Source of the DNA: Leifsonia sp. SCN 70-46
Lineage (GTDB): Bacteria > Actinomycetota > Actinomycetes > Actinomycetales > Microbacteriaceae
Direction of reading: 5' to 3'
NCBI GenBank assembly: GCA_001725325.1
Contig: MEFY01000002.1
Location: forward strand, 1,181,559-1,245,558
DNA length: 64,000 nucleotides
The notes beneath the pieces are model-generated. The model was not told the DNA's origin. It worked only from the letters and a program-made list of their open reading frames with translations, and made no database searches. The position numbers were made by a program, and so were the translations under genes. The stretch's first letter is position 1. Every line of letters starts with the position of its first letter. This document shows positions 29,987 through 39,145 of this stretch, piece by piece.

Positions 29987-31711
29987 ATGGCGCAGCGCTC
30001 GGTCAGCCGGTCCTCGAAGCTGGGACCCGACGAGCGCGCCGCCGCGATCGACGTGCTGCGCACCAAGGAGCTCGACATCCTCGTGGTGGGCGGCGGCATC
30101 GTCGGCACGGGCGCGGCGCTCGACGCCGTGACGCGCGGCCTGCGGGTCGGCATGGTCGAGGCCAGGGACTGGGCGAGCGGCACGAGCAGCCGCTCGTCGA
30201 AGCTCGTGCACGGCGGCATCCGCTACCTCGAGCAGCTGGACTTCCGTCTCGTGCGCGAGGCCCTCGTCGAGCGCGGCCTGCTGCTGCAGCGCCTCGCCCC
30301 GCACCTCGTGCGGCCCGTGCGGTTCCTCTACCCGCTCACCCGCCCCATCCTCGAGCGCCTCTACATCGGGGCGGGCATGCTCCTGTACGACGTCTTCAGC
30401 TACACGGGCGGACGGCCGCCGGGCGTGCCGCACCACCGGCACCTGACGCGGCGGCAGATGCAGCGCGCGTTCCCGAGCCTCGACCCGTCGGCGTTCGTGG
30501 GCGGCCTCACCTACTACGACGCGCAGGTCGACGACGCCCGCTACGTCGCGACCCTCGCGCGCACCGCGAGCTTCTACGGCGCGCACGTCGCGAGCCGCGT
30601 GCGCGTCGAGGGCTTCCTCAAGGTCGGGCAGCGCGTCGTGGGCGTCACGGCGCACGACCGCGAGACGGGCGAGCGGTTCGAGATCCGCGCGCGGCAGGTC
30701 GTCAACGCGACGGGCGTGTGGACCGACGACACCCAGGCCATGGTGGGCGAGCGCGGGCAGTTCAAGGTGCGCGCGTCGAAGGGCGTGCACCTCGTCGTGC
30801 CGCGCGACCGCATCCACTCGACCCTCGGGCTGCTGCTGCGCACGGAGAAGAGCGTGCTCTTCGTCATCCCGTGGGGCCGGCACTGGCTCATCGGCACCAC
30901 CGACACCGACTGGAACCTCGACAAGGCCCACCCCGCCGCGACCGCCGCCGATATCGACTACCTCCTCGACCACGTCAACCGCGTGCTCGCCGTGCCGCTC
31001 ACGCGCGACGACGTCGAGGGCGTCTACGCGGGCCTGCGGCCGCTGCTCGCGGGGGAGTCGGAGCAGACGTCGAAGCTCAGCCGCGAGCACGTCGTCGCGC
31101 ACACCGTCCCGGGCCTCGTGGTCGTGGCGGGCGGCAAGTGGACGACGTACCGGGTCATGGCGAAGGATGCGATCGACGAGGCCGTCGCCGCCCTCGACGG
31201 GTCGATCCCCGCATCCATCACCGACGACATCTCGCTGCTCGGCGCGGAGGGCTACCGCGCCGCATGGAACAAGCGCGGCAAGATCGCCCGCGCCTTCGGC
31301 GTGCACCGGGTGCGCATCGAGCACCTGCTGGGCCGCTACGGGGTGCTCACCGACGAGCTGCTCGACCTCATCCGCGACCGCCCGGAGCTCGGGGAGCCGC
31401 TGCCCGGCGCGGACGACTACCTGGCGGCCGAGGTCGTGTACGCGGCCACGCACGAGGGGGCGCTGCACCTCGAGGACGTGCTCGCGCGCCGCACGCGCAT
31501 CTCGATCGAGGCGTGGGACCGCGGCGTCTCGGCCGCCCCCGTCGCCGCCGGCCTCATGGCCGCCGAGCTCGGGTGGGACGCCGAGCGCACGCGCGTCGAG
31601 GTCGAGCGCTACCTCCAGCGCGTGGACGCGGAGCTCAAGAGCCAGCTGCAGCCGGACGACGAGTCGGCGGACCGCATCCGCCTCGAGGCGCCGGACGTCG
31701 TGGCCGACTAG
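29987..31711 (+). CDS. glpD: Aerobic glycerol-3-phosphate dehydrogenase/oxidase
   Basis: 574-residue FAD enzyme that oxidises glycerol-3-phosphate to dihydroxyacetone phosphate. The FAD motif is VVGGGIVGTGAALDAVTRG and the GlpD signature SSKLVHGGIRYLEQ; the C-terminal alpha-helical domain begins near residue 400. The ATG at 29987 follows guaB3 by 4 nt. The last codon shares a CTAG with the stop of the convergent gene. Together with the GDPD gene at 40031 it allows use of phospholipid-derived glycerol phosphate. Confidence 0.95.
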   Translation: MAQRSVSRSSKLGPDERAAAIDVLRTKELDILVVGGGIVGTGAALDAVTRGLRVGMVEARDWASGTSSRSSKLVHGGIRYLEQLDFRLVREALVERGLLLQRLAPHLVRPVRFLYPLTRPILERLYIGAGMLLYDVFSYTGGRPPGVPHHRHLTRRQMQRAFPSLDPSAFVGGLTYYDAQVDDARYVATLARTASFYGAHVASRVRVEGFLKVGQRVVGVTAHDRETGERFEIRARQVVNATGVWTDDTQAMVGERGQFKVRASKGVHLVVPRDRIHSTLGLLLRTEKSVLFVIPWGRHWLIGTTDTDWNLDKAHPAATAADIDYLLDHVNRVLAVPLTRDDVEGVYAGLRPLLAGESEQTSKLSREHVVAHTVPGLVVVAGGKWTTYRVMAKDAIDEAVAALDGSIPASITDDISLLGAEGYRAAWNKRGKIARAFGVHRVRIEHLLGRYGVLTDELLDLIRDRPELGEPLPGADDYLAAEVVYAATHEGALHLEDVLARRTRISIEAWDRGVSAAPVAAGLMAAELGWDAERTRVEVERYLQRVDAELKSQLQPDDESADRIRLEAPDVVAD

Positions 31712-32040
31712 ACCAGGGTGAGCACCGTCGTCGCGACGAACGACGCCGCGGTGAGCGCGCCGAACACGCTGCCGATCACGATTCCCGCGATCGCGCGCCC
31801 GCGGCGCGCCTCGCGCAGGCCGCGCACGCCGTGGCGGATGGCGAGCGCCGAGAGCGCGCCCACGACGAGGAACTTGACGCCGTCGAGCAGGAGCGCGGTC
31901 TGGGTGAGCCGCGATGCGTCGACGAGGAAGAAGAGCGCGGCGATCGACGCGGAGGCCAGGAGCGCGTTCGCGACGATCACGAGCGCGCCGAAGTGCAGGC
32001 TGCGGGTAGATGCGACACTCGTCGGGTTACCGAGAGTCAT
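31708..32040 (-). CDS. Small membrane protein of unknown function
   Basis: 110 residues with three predicted helices (VIVANALLASASIAALFFLV, LLLDGVKFLVVGALSALAI, IVIGSVFGALTAASFVATTV). I do not recognise the family. The ATG at 32040 is supported by TAGTAT 7 nt upstream. The 3' end overlaps glpD by 4 nt (shared CTAG). Confidence 0.7.
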   Translation of the reverse strand: MTLGNPTSVASTRSLHFGALVIVANALLASASIAALFFLVDASRLTQTALLLDGVKFLVVGALSALAIRHGVRGLREARRGRAIAGIVIGSVFGALTAASFVATTVLTLV

Positions 32041-32047
32041 GGCCCCC

Positions 32048-32053
32048 ATACTA
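32048..32053 (-). promoter_or_regulatory. -10 hexamer TAGTAT
   Basis: On the minus strand, TAGTAT is followed by a 7-nt spacer and ATG 32040. Confidence 0.6.
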
Positions 32054-32116
32054 GGGACCCCCGTTCGGGGTGCACCAGTGCGGCGGGCTCCCAGCTTCCG
32101 CTCCGCGCGCCGGGCG

Positions 32117-32122
32117 TAGTGT
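32117..32122 (+). promoter_or_regulatory. -10 hexamer TAGTGT
   Basis: TAGTGT, 7 nt, then ATG 32130 of the glycosyltransferase-like gene. Confidence 0.6.
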
Positions 32123-32129
32123 GTGCGCC

Positions 32130-33305
32130 ATGCGTAGGCTGCGGGACGAGGGTACGTGGCAGCAGTGGGTCCTCGTCGCGATCGCACTGCTGTGCGCGGC
32201 GGGGATGCGCGTCGCGCTGGCTCCCGACGTGAGCCGCGACGTCGCCCACGCCGTGGGCCCGTGGCTCGACACGATCCGCAGCGGAGGGTTCTCCGCGCTC
32301 GGCGGCTCGTTCGCGAACTACAACCCGCCGTACCTGTACCTGCTCTACCTGGGCTCGCTCACGCCGCTGAGCGACGTCGCGGTGGTCAAGACGATCGCCG
32401 CCGTGTTCGACCTCGCGCTCGCCGCGGGCGTGGCGGCCGTCGCCTACCGTGTGCGCGGGAGCATCGCGATCGCGGCCGTCGCGGGTGCGGGCATCCTGCT
32501 GCTGCCCGAGGTCTTCCTGAACTCGGCGATGTGGGGCCAGGCGGACGGCATCTTCACGGCCCTCCTCGTGTGGAGCGCGTGGGGGCTGCTCACCCGGCGG
32601 TTCACGCTCGCGTGGGTGCTGTTCGCCCTCGCGTTCTCGGTGAAGCTCCAGGCGATGTTCCTGCTGCCGTTCATCGCGCTCGCCTTCATCGTGCAGCGCC
32701 ACCGCTGGCGCTCGGTGCTCGTCGCCGTCGGCGCGCTGCTGCTGACGTACGTGCCCGCCCTCATCGCGGGCCGGTCCGTCGGGTCGCTCGCGAGCGTCTA
32801 CCTCGACCAGGTGGGGGCGAAGAAGCTCCTCGCCGTCGGCGTCGCGAACATGTACCAGTGGATCCCGTCGAAGTTCTACCCCACGGTGTTCCCCGCGGGC
32901 CTGCTCTTCGCCGTCGCGGTCGTCGCACTCCTCGTCGCGCTCTACCTGCGGCAGGCTCCGCCGCCCGAGGAGTCGGGGCCGTGGCTGCTGCGCGTCGGCG
33001 CGGCGGTCGGGGTGCTCGTGCCGTTCATCCTGCCGGCGATGCACGACAGGTACTTCTACGCGGGCGCCGTGTTCACGGCGCTGTGCGTGCTCGTCGACCG
33101 GCGCTACCTCGGGCCGCTCGTCGTGCTGCAGTTCACGGCCGTCATGGCCTACTCGCCGTTCCTGTGGGGCGCGACGGTGCTGCCCTACTGGGCGGTCGCG
33201 ATACCCCAGCTGGGCGCCGTGCTCTGGGTCGTGTGGCTGTCGATGCCGCGGGGGTTCGCCTCCGGCGCAACGCCCGTCGACCGCGACGCCCGCGCATACA
33301 CTTGA
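32130..33305 (+). CDS. GT-C type (GT87-like) membrane glycosyltransferase candidate
   Basis: 391 residues with about 9-10 membrane helices. An early extracytoplasmic loop carries an Asp (LAPDVSRDVA) and YNPPYLYLLYL. The motif NSAMWGQADGIF is the WGQxD loop seen in polyprenyl-phosphate-mannose dependent GT-C enzymes. The likely role is transfer of a sugar to an envelope glycan; the donor and acceptor are unknown. The next gene begins 4 nt downstream but has its own -10 hexamer. Confidence 0.7.
   Translation: MRRLRDEGTWQQWVLVAIALLCAAGMRVALAPDVSRDVAHAVGPWLDTIRSGGFSALGGSFANYNPPYLYLLYLGSLTPLSDVAVVKTIAAVFDLALAAGVAAVAYRVRGSIAIAAVAGAGILLLPEVFLNSAMWGQADGIFTALLVWSAWGLLTRRFTLAWVLFALAFSVKLQAMFLLPFIALAFIVQRHRWRSVLVAVGALLLTYVPALIAGRSVGSLASVYLDQVGAKKLLAVGVANMYQWIPSKFYPTVFPAGLLFAVAVVALLVALYLRQAPPPEESGPWLLRVGAAVGVLVPFILPAMHDRYFYAGAVFTALCVLVDRRYLGPLVVLQFTAVMAYSPFLWGATVLPYWAVAIPQLGAVLWVVWLSMPRGFASGATPVDRDARAYT
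33297..33302 (+). promoter_or_regulatory. -10 hexamer TACACT for the antiporter operon
   Basis: TACACT, 7 nt, then ATG 33310. It overlaps the end of the upstream membrane protein gene. Confidence 0.65.
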
Positions 33306-33309
33306 GGGC

Positions 33310-33837
33310 ATGGTTGATGTTCGGCGTGTGAAGCTCCCCGGAGTAGGTGTGCTGCACACCTTCGTCACGGACGACGGCGGCAAGGTCGGCGTCATCACGC
33401 ACCGCTCGGGCCACAGCGACCTCATCACGTTCGCCGACGCCGAGAACGCGTCCGAGAAGAGCAAGGTGTCGCTGCGCCTCGACGAGGATGAGGCGCACAC
33501 GCTCGCGGAGCTGCTCGGCGGCACGCGCATCACCGAATCGCTCTCCGCCCTCGAGACGATCCCCGGACTCTCGATCGACTGGTTCCCCGTCGGCTACGAG
33601 GACCACATCGCCGGCAAGCGCCTCGGCGAGCTGCCCGCGCGCGGCATCGTGGGCCTCACGGTCGTGGCGGTCGTGCGCGGCGAGTCCGCGAACCCGGCCC
33701 CCGCCGACGACTTCACCGTCTTCCCCGGCGACACCCTCGTGGTCGCCGGCTCCCCGGAGAAGGTCGCGAAGGCCTTCACCTTCTACCGCACGGGGGAGAT
33801 GCACAAGGCGCCCGTCGACGCACCCCCGGGCGGCTAG
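33310..33837 (+). CDS. Cation:proton antiporter regulatory subunit (KhtT-like, TrkA-C domain)
   Basis: 175 residues. The N-terminal domain begins VKLPGVGVLHTF, as in KhtT. The C-terminal TrkA-C (RCK_C) domain contains GKRLGELPARGIVGLTVVAV and FTVFPGDTLVVAGSPE. It gates the partner transporter in response to nucleotide or pH. The antiporter gene starts 2 nt downstream. Confidence 0.9.
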   Translation: MVDVRRVKLPGVGVLHTFVTDDGGKVGVITHRSGHSDLITFADAENASEKSKVSLRLDEDEAHTLAELLGGTRITESLSALETIPGLSIDWFPVGYEDHIAGKRLGELPARGIVGLTVVAVVRGESANPAPADDFTVFPGDTLVVAGSPEKVAKAFTFYRTGEMHKAPVDAPPGG

Positions 33838-33839
33838 GA

Positions 33840-35216
33840 GTGCACGTAGCCGAAGATCTCCTCGTCCTCGGAGTCCTCTTCGTCATCGCCTACGTGCTGG
33901 GACGGCTCGGCAAGCTCATCGGCCTGCCCGCGATCCCGATCTACATGCTCGTGGGCCTCATCGCGAGCCCGCACACGTCGATGGTCCCCCTCAACTTCGA
34001 GGCCGCCGACGTCGAGCTCATCGCCGTCTTCGGGCTCATCATGCTGCTGTTCAACCTCGGCCTCGAGTTCGACCAGGACGAGTTCTACGGCAACGCGGGC
34101 AAGCTCTTCATCTCGGGCGGCACGCGCCTCGTCATCAACCTCGGCGTGGGCTTCGCGCTCGGCCTGTGGATCGGGTGGGGCACGCGCGAGGCCCTCATCA
34201 TCGCGGGGATGACCGCGGCGTCGTCATCCGCGATCATCACGAAGCTGCTCATCGAGCTGCGCAGGCTCGCGAACCGCGAGACGCCCACGATCCTCGGCAT
34301 CATGGTGCTCGAGGACGTCTTCATCGCCATCTACCTCGCGATCGTCGGCGTCGTGCTGAGCGGCACGACCGACGTGTGGGCGATCATCGGGCAGCTCGCG
34401 GTCTCGTTCGCCTTCCTCATCGCGATGTTCGCGCTAGCGCGCTGGGGCGGCAAGGTCGTCTCGCGGCTCGTCAACACGAGGGACGACGAGCTCTTCACGA
34501 TCCTCTTCTTCGGCCTCGCCGTCGCGTTCGGCGGCATCGGCGAGCTGTTGGGCGTCTCCGACGCGATCGGCGCGTTCCTCATCGGCCTCGTGCTGGGTGC
34601 GACGCGCTTCAAAGCCCGCATCGAGCAGTTCGCCCTGCCGCTGCGCGACGTGTTCGGCGCGTTCTTCTTCCTCAACTTCGGCCTCGCGCTCGACATCTCG
34701 ACGTTCGGATCGGTGCTCGTGCCCGTGACGGTGGCGGTCGTGCTCACGATCGTCGTCAACACGCTCGGCGGCCAGCTCATCGCGTGGCAGAACAAGCTCA
34801 CCCAGGCCGAGGGCCTCAACGCGAGCGCCATGCTGCAGAACCGCGGCGAGTTCGCCCTCATCCTCGCGACCCTCGCGGTGGGCGCGGGCCTCGACTCGCG
34901 GCTCACGCCCTTCGCGGGCCTCTACGTGCTGTTCATGGCCATCGTGGGACCGATCCTCGCGGTCAACTCCGAGAAGATGGGCTCCTTCTTCTTCCGCACC
35001 CGGCGCGCGGTCGCCGTCGACCCCGAGCGCGAGCGGATGCGCGCCGAGGAGATCGCCCTCGTCGAGGCGGTCATGGCGGGCAACGAGCCGCCCGAGTCGT
35101 CGATCCCCGACGACATCGTCGAGTCGTACCCCACGGGACCCATCGACCCCGTGGAGCAGCAGGCCGCCGAGCAGTCCGACGCGCAGTACGAGCGCAGGCG
35201 GGACCCGGAATATTGA
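33840..35216 (+). CDS. Monovalent cation:proton antiporter-2 (KhtU-like, CPA2)
   Basis: 458 residues with about 12 helices and a Na_H_exchanger domain (LGLEFDQDEFY, ASSSAIITKLL, SDAIGAFLIGLVLGA). The cytoplasmic tail is short and lacks its own TrkA domain, which is supplied by the preceding gene. It likely exports K+ or Na+ in exchange for protons. The GTG at 33840 is 2 nt after the regulatory subunit; the end overlaps the SURF1 gene (TTGA). Confidence 0.92.
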   Translation: MHVAEDLLVLGVLFVIAYVLGRLGKLIGLPAIPIYMLVGLIASPHTSMVPLNFEAADVELIAVFGLIMLLFNLGLEFDQDEFYGNAGKLFISGGTRLVINLGVGFALGLWIGWGTREALIIAGMTAASSSAIITKLLIELRRLANRETPTILGIMVLEDVFIAIYLAIVGVVLSGTTDVWAIIGQLAVSFAFLIAMFALARWGGKVVSRLVNTRDDELFTILFFGLAVAFGGIGELLGVSDAIGAFLIGLVLGATRFKARIEQFALPLRDVFGAFFFLNFGLALDISTFGSVLVPVTVAVVLTIVVNTLGGQLIAWQNKLTQAEGLNASAMLQNRGEFALILATLAVGAGLDSRLTPFAGLYVLFMAIVGPILAVNSEKMGSFFFRTRRAVAVDPERERMRAEEIALVEAVMAGNEPPESSIPDDIVESYPTGPIDPVEQQAAEQSDAQYERRRDPEY

Positions 35217-35959
35217 GCACGTCGTGGTGGGCGGTCGCCCGCAGGCCGCGCTGGATCGCGGCGCTCGTCCTCTCGCTCGCGATCGCGGGCGGGTTCGCCG
35301 CGCTCGGCCAGTGGCAGCTCGAGCGCAGCTTCGAGAGCGCGGCGCCGCGCGATGAGGAGACCGAGAAGGTCGTCCCGCTCGACACCGTGACGCAGCCGCA
35401 GCAGCCCGTGCTCGACTCGGCGACGGGCCAGCGCGTGAGCGTCGACGCGACCTTCGTGCCCGGCGACTGGGTCGTGCTCTCCGACCGCATCAACCACTCC
35501 GGCCCCGGCTACTGGGTCACGGGCCACGCCGTCACCGCCGAGGGCGCGAGCCTCGCCGTCGCCCTCGGCTGGGCGGCGACCGAGGATGCCGCGGCCGACG
35601 CCGTGCGCGCCCTCGACGCCGAGGCTCCCGACGGCACGCTCACCGGCCGGTACCTGCCGAGCGAGGGTCCGCAGGAGTCGGACTTCGAGGACGGCGTGCG
35701 CAGCACCATGGCCGTGCCCGAGCTCATCAACCTGTGGGAGTCGGTGCCGGGCGGCGTGTACGGCGGCTACGTCATCCTCGACTCGGCGCCCGCGGGCCTC
35801 GAGCTCATCGACGCGCCCGCGCCCATCGCCGAGGTGGGCCTCAACCTGCTCAACGTGTTCTACGCGATCGAGTGGGTGGTGTTCGCGGGCTTCGCGATCT
35901 TCCTCTGGTACCGCCTCGTGCGCGACGCCTGGGAGCTCGAGAACGCGCCCGTAGAATAG
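35213..35959 (+). CDS. SURF1-family protein
   Basis: 248 residues with two membrane helices, N-terminal (PRWIAALVLSLAIAGGFAALG) and C-terminal (LNVFYAIEWVVFAGFAIFLW). The SURF1 hallmark GQWQLERS follows helix 1, with a periplasmic LSDRINHSGPGYWV. The family helps insert haem a in cytochrome c oxidase assembly. The TTG start overlaps the antiporter stop; this start is inferred from the overlap and the helix position. Confidence 0.85.
   Translation: MSTSWWAVARRPRWIAALVLSLAIAGGFAALGQWQLERSFESAAPRDEETEKVVPLDTVTQPQQPVLDSATGQRVSVDATFVPGDWVVLSDRINHSGPGYWVTGHAVTAEGASLAVALGWAATEDAAADAVRALDAEAPDGTLTGRYLPSEGPQESDFEDGVRSTMAVPELINLWESVPGGVYGGYVILDSAPAGLELIDAPAPIAEVGLNLLNVFYAIEWVVFAGFAIFLWYRLVRDAWELENAPVE
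35952..35957 (+). promoter_or_regulatory. -10 hexamer TAGAAT for DUF3817-guaA
   Basis: TAGAAT lies inside the stop region of the SURF1 gene and is 6 nt from ATG 35964. It is the best TANNNT match among the leaderless candidates. Confidence 0.7.
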
Positions 35960-35963
35960 CTGC

Positions 35964-36380
35964 ATGCCCATCGGACCCAAACCCGAAGACGCCCCCCGGA
36001 TCCGACGCACGATCGCCGTCTACAAGGTGTCCTCCATCATCACCGGCAGCTTCCTGCTCCTGCTCGTGCTCATGATGGTGCTGCGCTACGGGTTCGGCGT
36101 CGACATCGAGCTCAACCCCGTCTACGGCCTGCAGCTCACGCCCAAGGAGCTCATCACGGGGGTCAACGTGTCGACGGGCATCCTCATCGCCCACGGCTGG
36201 CTGTACGTGCTCTACCTCGGAACCGACTTCGTGCTGTGGCGGCAGATCCGCTGGTCGTTCGGCAGGTTCCTCTTCATCGCGCTGGGCGGCATCATCCCGC
36301 TGCTCTCGTTCTTCCTCGAGCGCCGCGTCCCGCGCGAGGCGCTCGCCGCCATCGCACATCTCGGGAAGGTCGACGCATGA
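35964..36380 (+). CDS. DUF3817 membrane protein
   Basis: 138 residues with three helices ([20 protein letters not shown], the [16 protein letters not shown] region, and [20 protein letters not shown]). The HGxxYvlY pattern matches DUF3817, of unknown function. The stop overlaps guaA (ATGA), a neighbourhood I recognise in other Microbacteriaceae. Confidence 0.85.
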   Translation: MPIGPKPEDAPRIRRTIAVYKVSSIITGSFLLLLVLMMVLRYGFGVDIELNPVYGLQLTPKELITGVNVSTGILIAHGWLYVLYLGTDFVLWRQIRWSFGRFLFIALGGIIPLLSFFLERRVPREALAAIAHLGKVDA

Positions 36381-37954
36381 CGAGCCCCGATACCGAAGCA
36401 CGGCCCGTCCTCGTCGTCGACTTCGGAGCGCAGTACGCCCAGCTCATCGCGCGCCGTGTGCGCGAGGCGAGCGTCTACAGCGAGATCGTGCCGCACACGA
36501 TCACGGCAGACGAGGTCGCGGCGAAGAACCCCGCGGGCATCGTCCTGAGCGGCGGACCCTCGAGCGTGTACGAGGAGGGCTCGCCCTCGCTCGACCCGGG
36601 CATCCTCGAGCTCGGCGTGCCCGTGCTGGGCATCTGCTACGGCTTCCAGGTCATGGCGCAGCAGCTCGGCGGCGAGGTTGCGAACACGGGCCTGCGCGAG
36701 TACGGCGCCACCGACATGACGGTCGTCGACGGCAGCTTCCTCGCGGGGCAGCCCGCCGAGCAGACGGTGTGGATGAGCCACGGCGACTCCGTCGCGAAGG
36801 CCCCGGAGGGCTTCACGGTGCTCGCGTCGAGCGCGGCAACGCCCGTCGCGGCGTTCGCGTCCGACGAGCGCAGGCTGTACGGCGTGCAATGGCACCCCGA
36901 GGTCAAGCACTCGGAGTTCGGCCAGCGCGTGATCGAGAGGTTCCTGCACGACGCGGCGGGCATCCCGGCCGACTGGAACAGCGGCAACGTCATCGCCGAG
37001 CAGGTCGAGCGCATCCGCGCCCAGGTGGGCGACCGCAAGGTCATCTGCGGCCTCTCGGGCGGCGTCGACTCCGCGGTCGCCGCGGCCATCGTGCACAAGG
37101 CTGTCGGCGACCAGCTCACGTGCATATTCGTCGACCACGGCCTGCTGCGGCAGGATGAGCGCCGCCAGGTCGAGGAGGACTTCGTCGCCTCCACGGGCGT
37201 GCGCCTCGTGACCGTCGACGCCGTCGACCAGTTCCTCGACGCGCTCGCAGGCGTGACCGACCCCGAGCAGAAGCGCAAGATCATCGGGCGCGAGTTCATC
37301 CGCTCGTTCGAGAACGCCGCGGAGGCGCTCGTCCTCGAGGCGCGCGGCGACGGCGGCTCGTCCATCGACTTCCTCGTGCAGGGCACGCTCTACCCCGACG
37401 TCGTGGAGTCGGGCGGCGGCACCGGCACCGCGAACATCAAGTCGCACCACAACGTGGGCGGCCTCCCCGAAGACCTGCAGTTCGCGCTCGTCGAGCCGCT
37501 GCGCACCCTCTTCAAGGACGAGGTGCGCGCCATCGGCCGCGAGCTCGGCCTGCCCGAGGTGATCGTGTCCCGCCAGCCGTTTCCGGGGCCGGGCCTCGGC
37601 ATCCGCATCGTGGGCGAGGTTACCCGTGAGCGTCTGGAGCTGCTCCGTTCCGCGGACGCGATCGTCCGTGCCGAGCTGACGGCCGCCGGTCAGGATGCCG
37701 CGATCTGGCAGTGCCCCGTCGTGCTCCTCGCCGACGTCCGCTCCGTGGGCGTGCAGGGCGACGGCCGCACCTACGGGCACCCCATCGTGTTGCGCCCCGT
37801 CTCGTCGGAGGACGCCATGACGGCGGACTGGACGCGCCTGCCCTACGACGTGCTCGCGAAGATCTCGAACCGCATCACGAACGAGGTGCCCGGCGTGAAC
37901 CGCGTGGTGCTCGACGTCACGTCGAAGCCCCCGGGCACGATCGAGTGGGAGTAG
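36377..37954 (+). CDS. guaA: GMP synthase (glutamine-hydrolysing)
   Basis: Converts XMP to GMP. It has 525 residues: an N-terminal glutamine amidotransferase with catalytic Cys in GICYGFQVM and His/Glu in [12 protein letters not shown], then an ATP pyrophosphatase with P-loop [12 protein letters not shown], and the GMP synthase dimerisation domain ([13 protein letters not shown] ... KPPGTIEWE at the end). ATG 36377 overlaps the DUF3817 stop. A terminator follows. Confidence 0.98.
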   Translation: MTSPDTEARPVLVVDFGAQYAQLIARRVREASVYSEIVPHTITADEVAAKNPAGIVLSGGPSSVYEEGSPSLDPGILELGVPVLGICYGFQVMAQQLGGEVANTGLREYGATDMTVVDGSFLAGQPAEQTVWMSHGDSVAKAPEGFTVLASSAATPVAAFASDERRLYGVQWHPEVKHSEFGQRVIERFLHDAAGIPADWNSGNVIAEQVERIRAQVGDRKVICGLSGGVDSAVAAAIVHKAVGDQLTCIFVDHGLLRQDERRQVEEDFVASTGVRLVTVDAVDQFLDALAGVTDPEQKRKIIGREFIRSFENAAEALVLEARGDGGSSIDFLVQGTLYPDVVESGGGTGTANIKSHHNVGGLPEDLQFALVEPLRTLFKDEVRAIGRELGLPEVIVSRQPFPGPGLGIRIVGEVTRERLELLRSADAIVRAELTAAGQDAAIWQCPVVLLADVRSVGVQGDGRTYGHPIVLRPVSSEDAMTADWTRLPYDVLAKISNRITNEVPGVNRVVLDVTSKPPGTIEWE

Positions 37955-37958
37955 CCGG

Positions 37959-37980
37959 AGGCCGCCCGTCGGGCGGCCTT
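37959..37980 (+). terminator. Terminator after guaA
   Basis: A nine-pair stem (AGGCCGCCC/GGGCGGCCT) with loop GTC ends 25 nt after the guaA stop. The tail TTCGTCGT is only weakly T-rich. Confidence 0.8.
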
Positions 37981-38032
37981 CGTCGTGCGTGGGGCGGTCG
38001 GAGCTCCGGATTCGACTGTCCTCACCGAGCTC

Positions 38033-38089
38033 CTTGACCAACGCCATACATTTGTCAGGCATCCTGCCGAATGTATGGCGTTGGTCAAG
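38033..38089 (+). repeat. 57-bp palindromic dispersed element, copy 1
   Basis: Arms CTTGACCAACGCCATACATT and the exact complement (21 bp perfect when flanking C/G at 38032 and 38090 are counted) enclose a 17-nt loop containing TGTCAGG. A second copy, in opposite orientation and 48/57 identical, is at 46906-46962. It lies in the 377-nt gene-free gap between guaA and the BI-1 gene. Confidence 0.9.
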
Positions 38090-38281
38090 GGCGGGTGCCG
38101 CGAGGGCGGGTGCCGCGAGGGCGGGTGCCGCGAGGGCGGGTGCCGCGAGGGCGGGTGCCGCGAGGGCGGGTGCCGCGAGGGCGGGTGCCGCGAGGGCGGG
38201 TGCCGCGAGGGCGGGTGCCGCGAGGGCGGGTGCCGCGAGGGCGGGTGCCGCGAGGGCGGGTGCCGCGAGGGCGGGTGCCGC
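38089..38281 (+). repeat. Perfect 15-bp minisatellite, about 12.9 copies
   Basis: The unit GGGCGGGTGCCGCGA is repeated 12 times without a single change plus 13 nt of a thirteenth. It starts at the last base of the palindromic element and ends 7 nt before a terminator stem. All frames are open because the unit is 5 codons long, but no start, ribosome site or conserved protein supports coding. It fills the rest of the intergenic gap. Confidence 0.95.
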
Positions 38282-38288
38282 AGCAACG

Positions 38289-38320
38289 ACGAAGGCCGCC
38301 CCCGAGGGAGCGGCCTTCGT
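38289..38320 (-). terminator. Terminator of the BI-1 family gene
   Basis: A perfect 11-bp stem (ACGAAGGCCGC with GCGGCCTTCGT) and a 10-nt loop lie 11 nt downstream of the minus-strand stop at 38332. Confidence 0.8.
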
Positions 38321-38331
38321 GCGGAGAGGGG

Positions 38332-39114
38332 CTAGCGCCGTGCGATCGCGAGCATGCGCAGGATCTCGAGGTAGAGCCAGATGACCGTGGCCATGATGCC
38401 GAAGGCGCCCGTCCAGCCGTACTTGCGCGGGGCGCGGTTCTGCACGCCGCGCTGGATGAAGTCGAAGTCGAGCACGAGCGAGTACGCCGCCATGAGCACG
38501 ACGAAGATGCCCAGGATGATGCCGAGCGGGATGCCGAACAGCGTGACGCTGCCGCGGAGCCCGTACGGGTCGGTCTGCACACCCGTGATCACGAGCACGA
38601 AGTTGATGAGCGAGAACACCCCGTAGCCGATCATGGCGATGAGGAAGATCTTCGTCGCGCGCTTCGACGCGCGGATCTTGCCGCTCGCGAACAGCGCGAG
38701 CGTCACGCCGATGACGACGAGCGTCGCGATGACGGCCTGCACGACGATGCCGCTCATGAACGACTCGTAGAAGGCCGAGATGCCGCCGACGAACACGCCC
38801 TGCACGAGCGCGTAGGCGAGGATGAGCGGCGCCGACGGCTCGCGCTTGAACGAGTTCACGAGGCCGAGCACGAGGCCGATGAGGGCCGCGGCGATCCACA
38901 CGATGGGGTTCTGCGCCGCGAAGATCCAGCCTCCCGCGGCGCCGACGAGCATGAGGGCGAACGCACCGACGGTCTTGGCGATGGTGTCCTCGACGGTCAT
39001 CACCTCGCCCTCGACGGGAGCCGACGCGCGGTTGTAGATCTCGTCGAGCTGCTCGGTCGTGATGTTCTGCGAGTCAGCCGCGAACGCGGGGTTCCGGAAA
39101 GCGAATTTCGCCAT
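38332..39114 (-). CDS. Bax inhibitor-1 / YccA-family membrane protein
   Basis: 260 residues. The N-terminal about 60 residues are cytoplasmic (FRNPAFAADSQNITTEQL), followed by seven helices. The C-terminal half holds the family pattern LVLDFDFIQRGVQNRAPRKY, typical of the actinobacterial BI-1 subfamily, with conserved Asp residues linked to pH-dependent calcium leak in characterised members. The ATG at 39114 follows GGCAGG. A terminator follows. Confidence 0.9.
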   Translation of the reverse strand: MAKFAFRNPAFAADSQNITTEQLDEIYNRASAPVEGEVMTVEDTIAKTVGAFALMLVGAAGGWIFAAQNPIVWIAAALIGLVLGLVNSFKREPSAPLILAYALVQGVFVGGISAFYESFMSGIVVQAVIATLVVIGVTLALFASGKIRASKRATKIFLIAMIGYGVFSLINFVLVITGVQTDPYGLRGSVTLFGIPLGIILGIFVVLMAAYSLVLDFDFIQRGVQNRAPRKYGWTGAFGIMATVIWLYLEILRMLAIARR

Positions 39115-39145
39115 GGTCCTGCCTTTCGGTGAGGGTGACTCCAAA

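Noticed and set aside
37985..38088. Riboswitch or attenuator downstream of guaA
   Set aside because: The structure is a simple inverted repeat with a related copy elsewhere, and no gene follows on that strand.
38089..38281. CRISPR-like array
   Set aside because: Units are contiguous 15-mers with no spacers and no cas genes nearby; it is a minisatellite.
38071..39132. Open frames through the minisatellite as repeat proteins
   Set aside because: The 15-bp unit keeps every frame open. There is no ribosome site or start, and the frames run antisense through the BI-1 gene.
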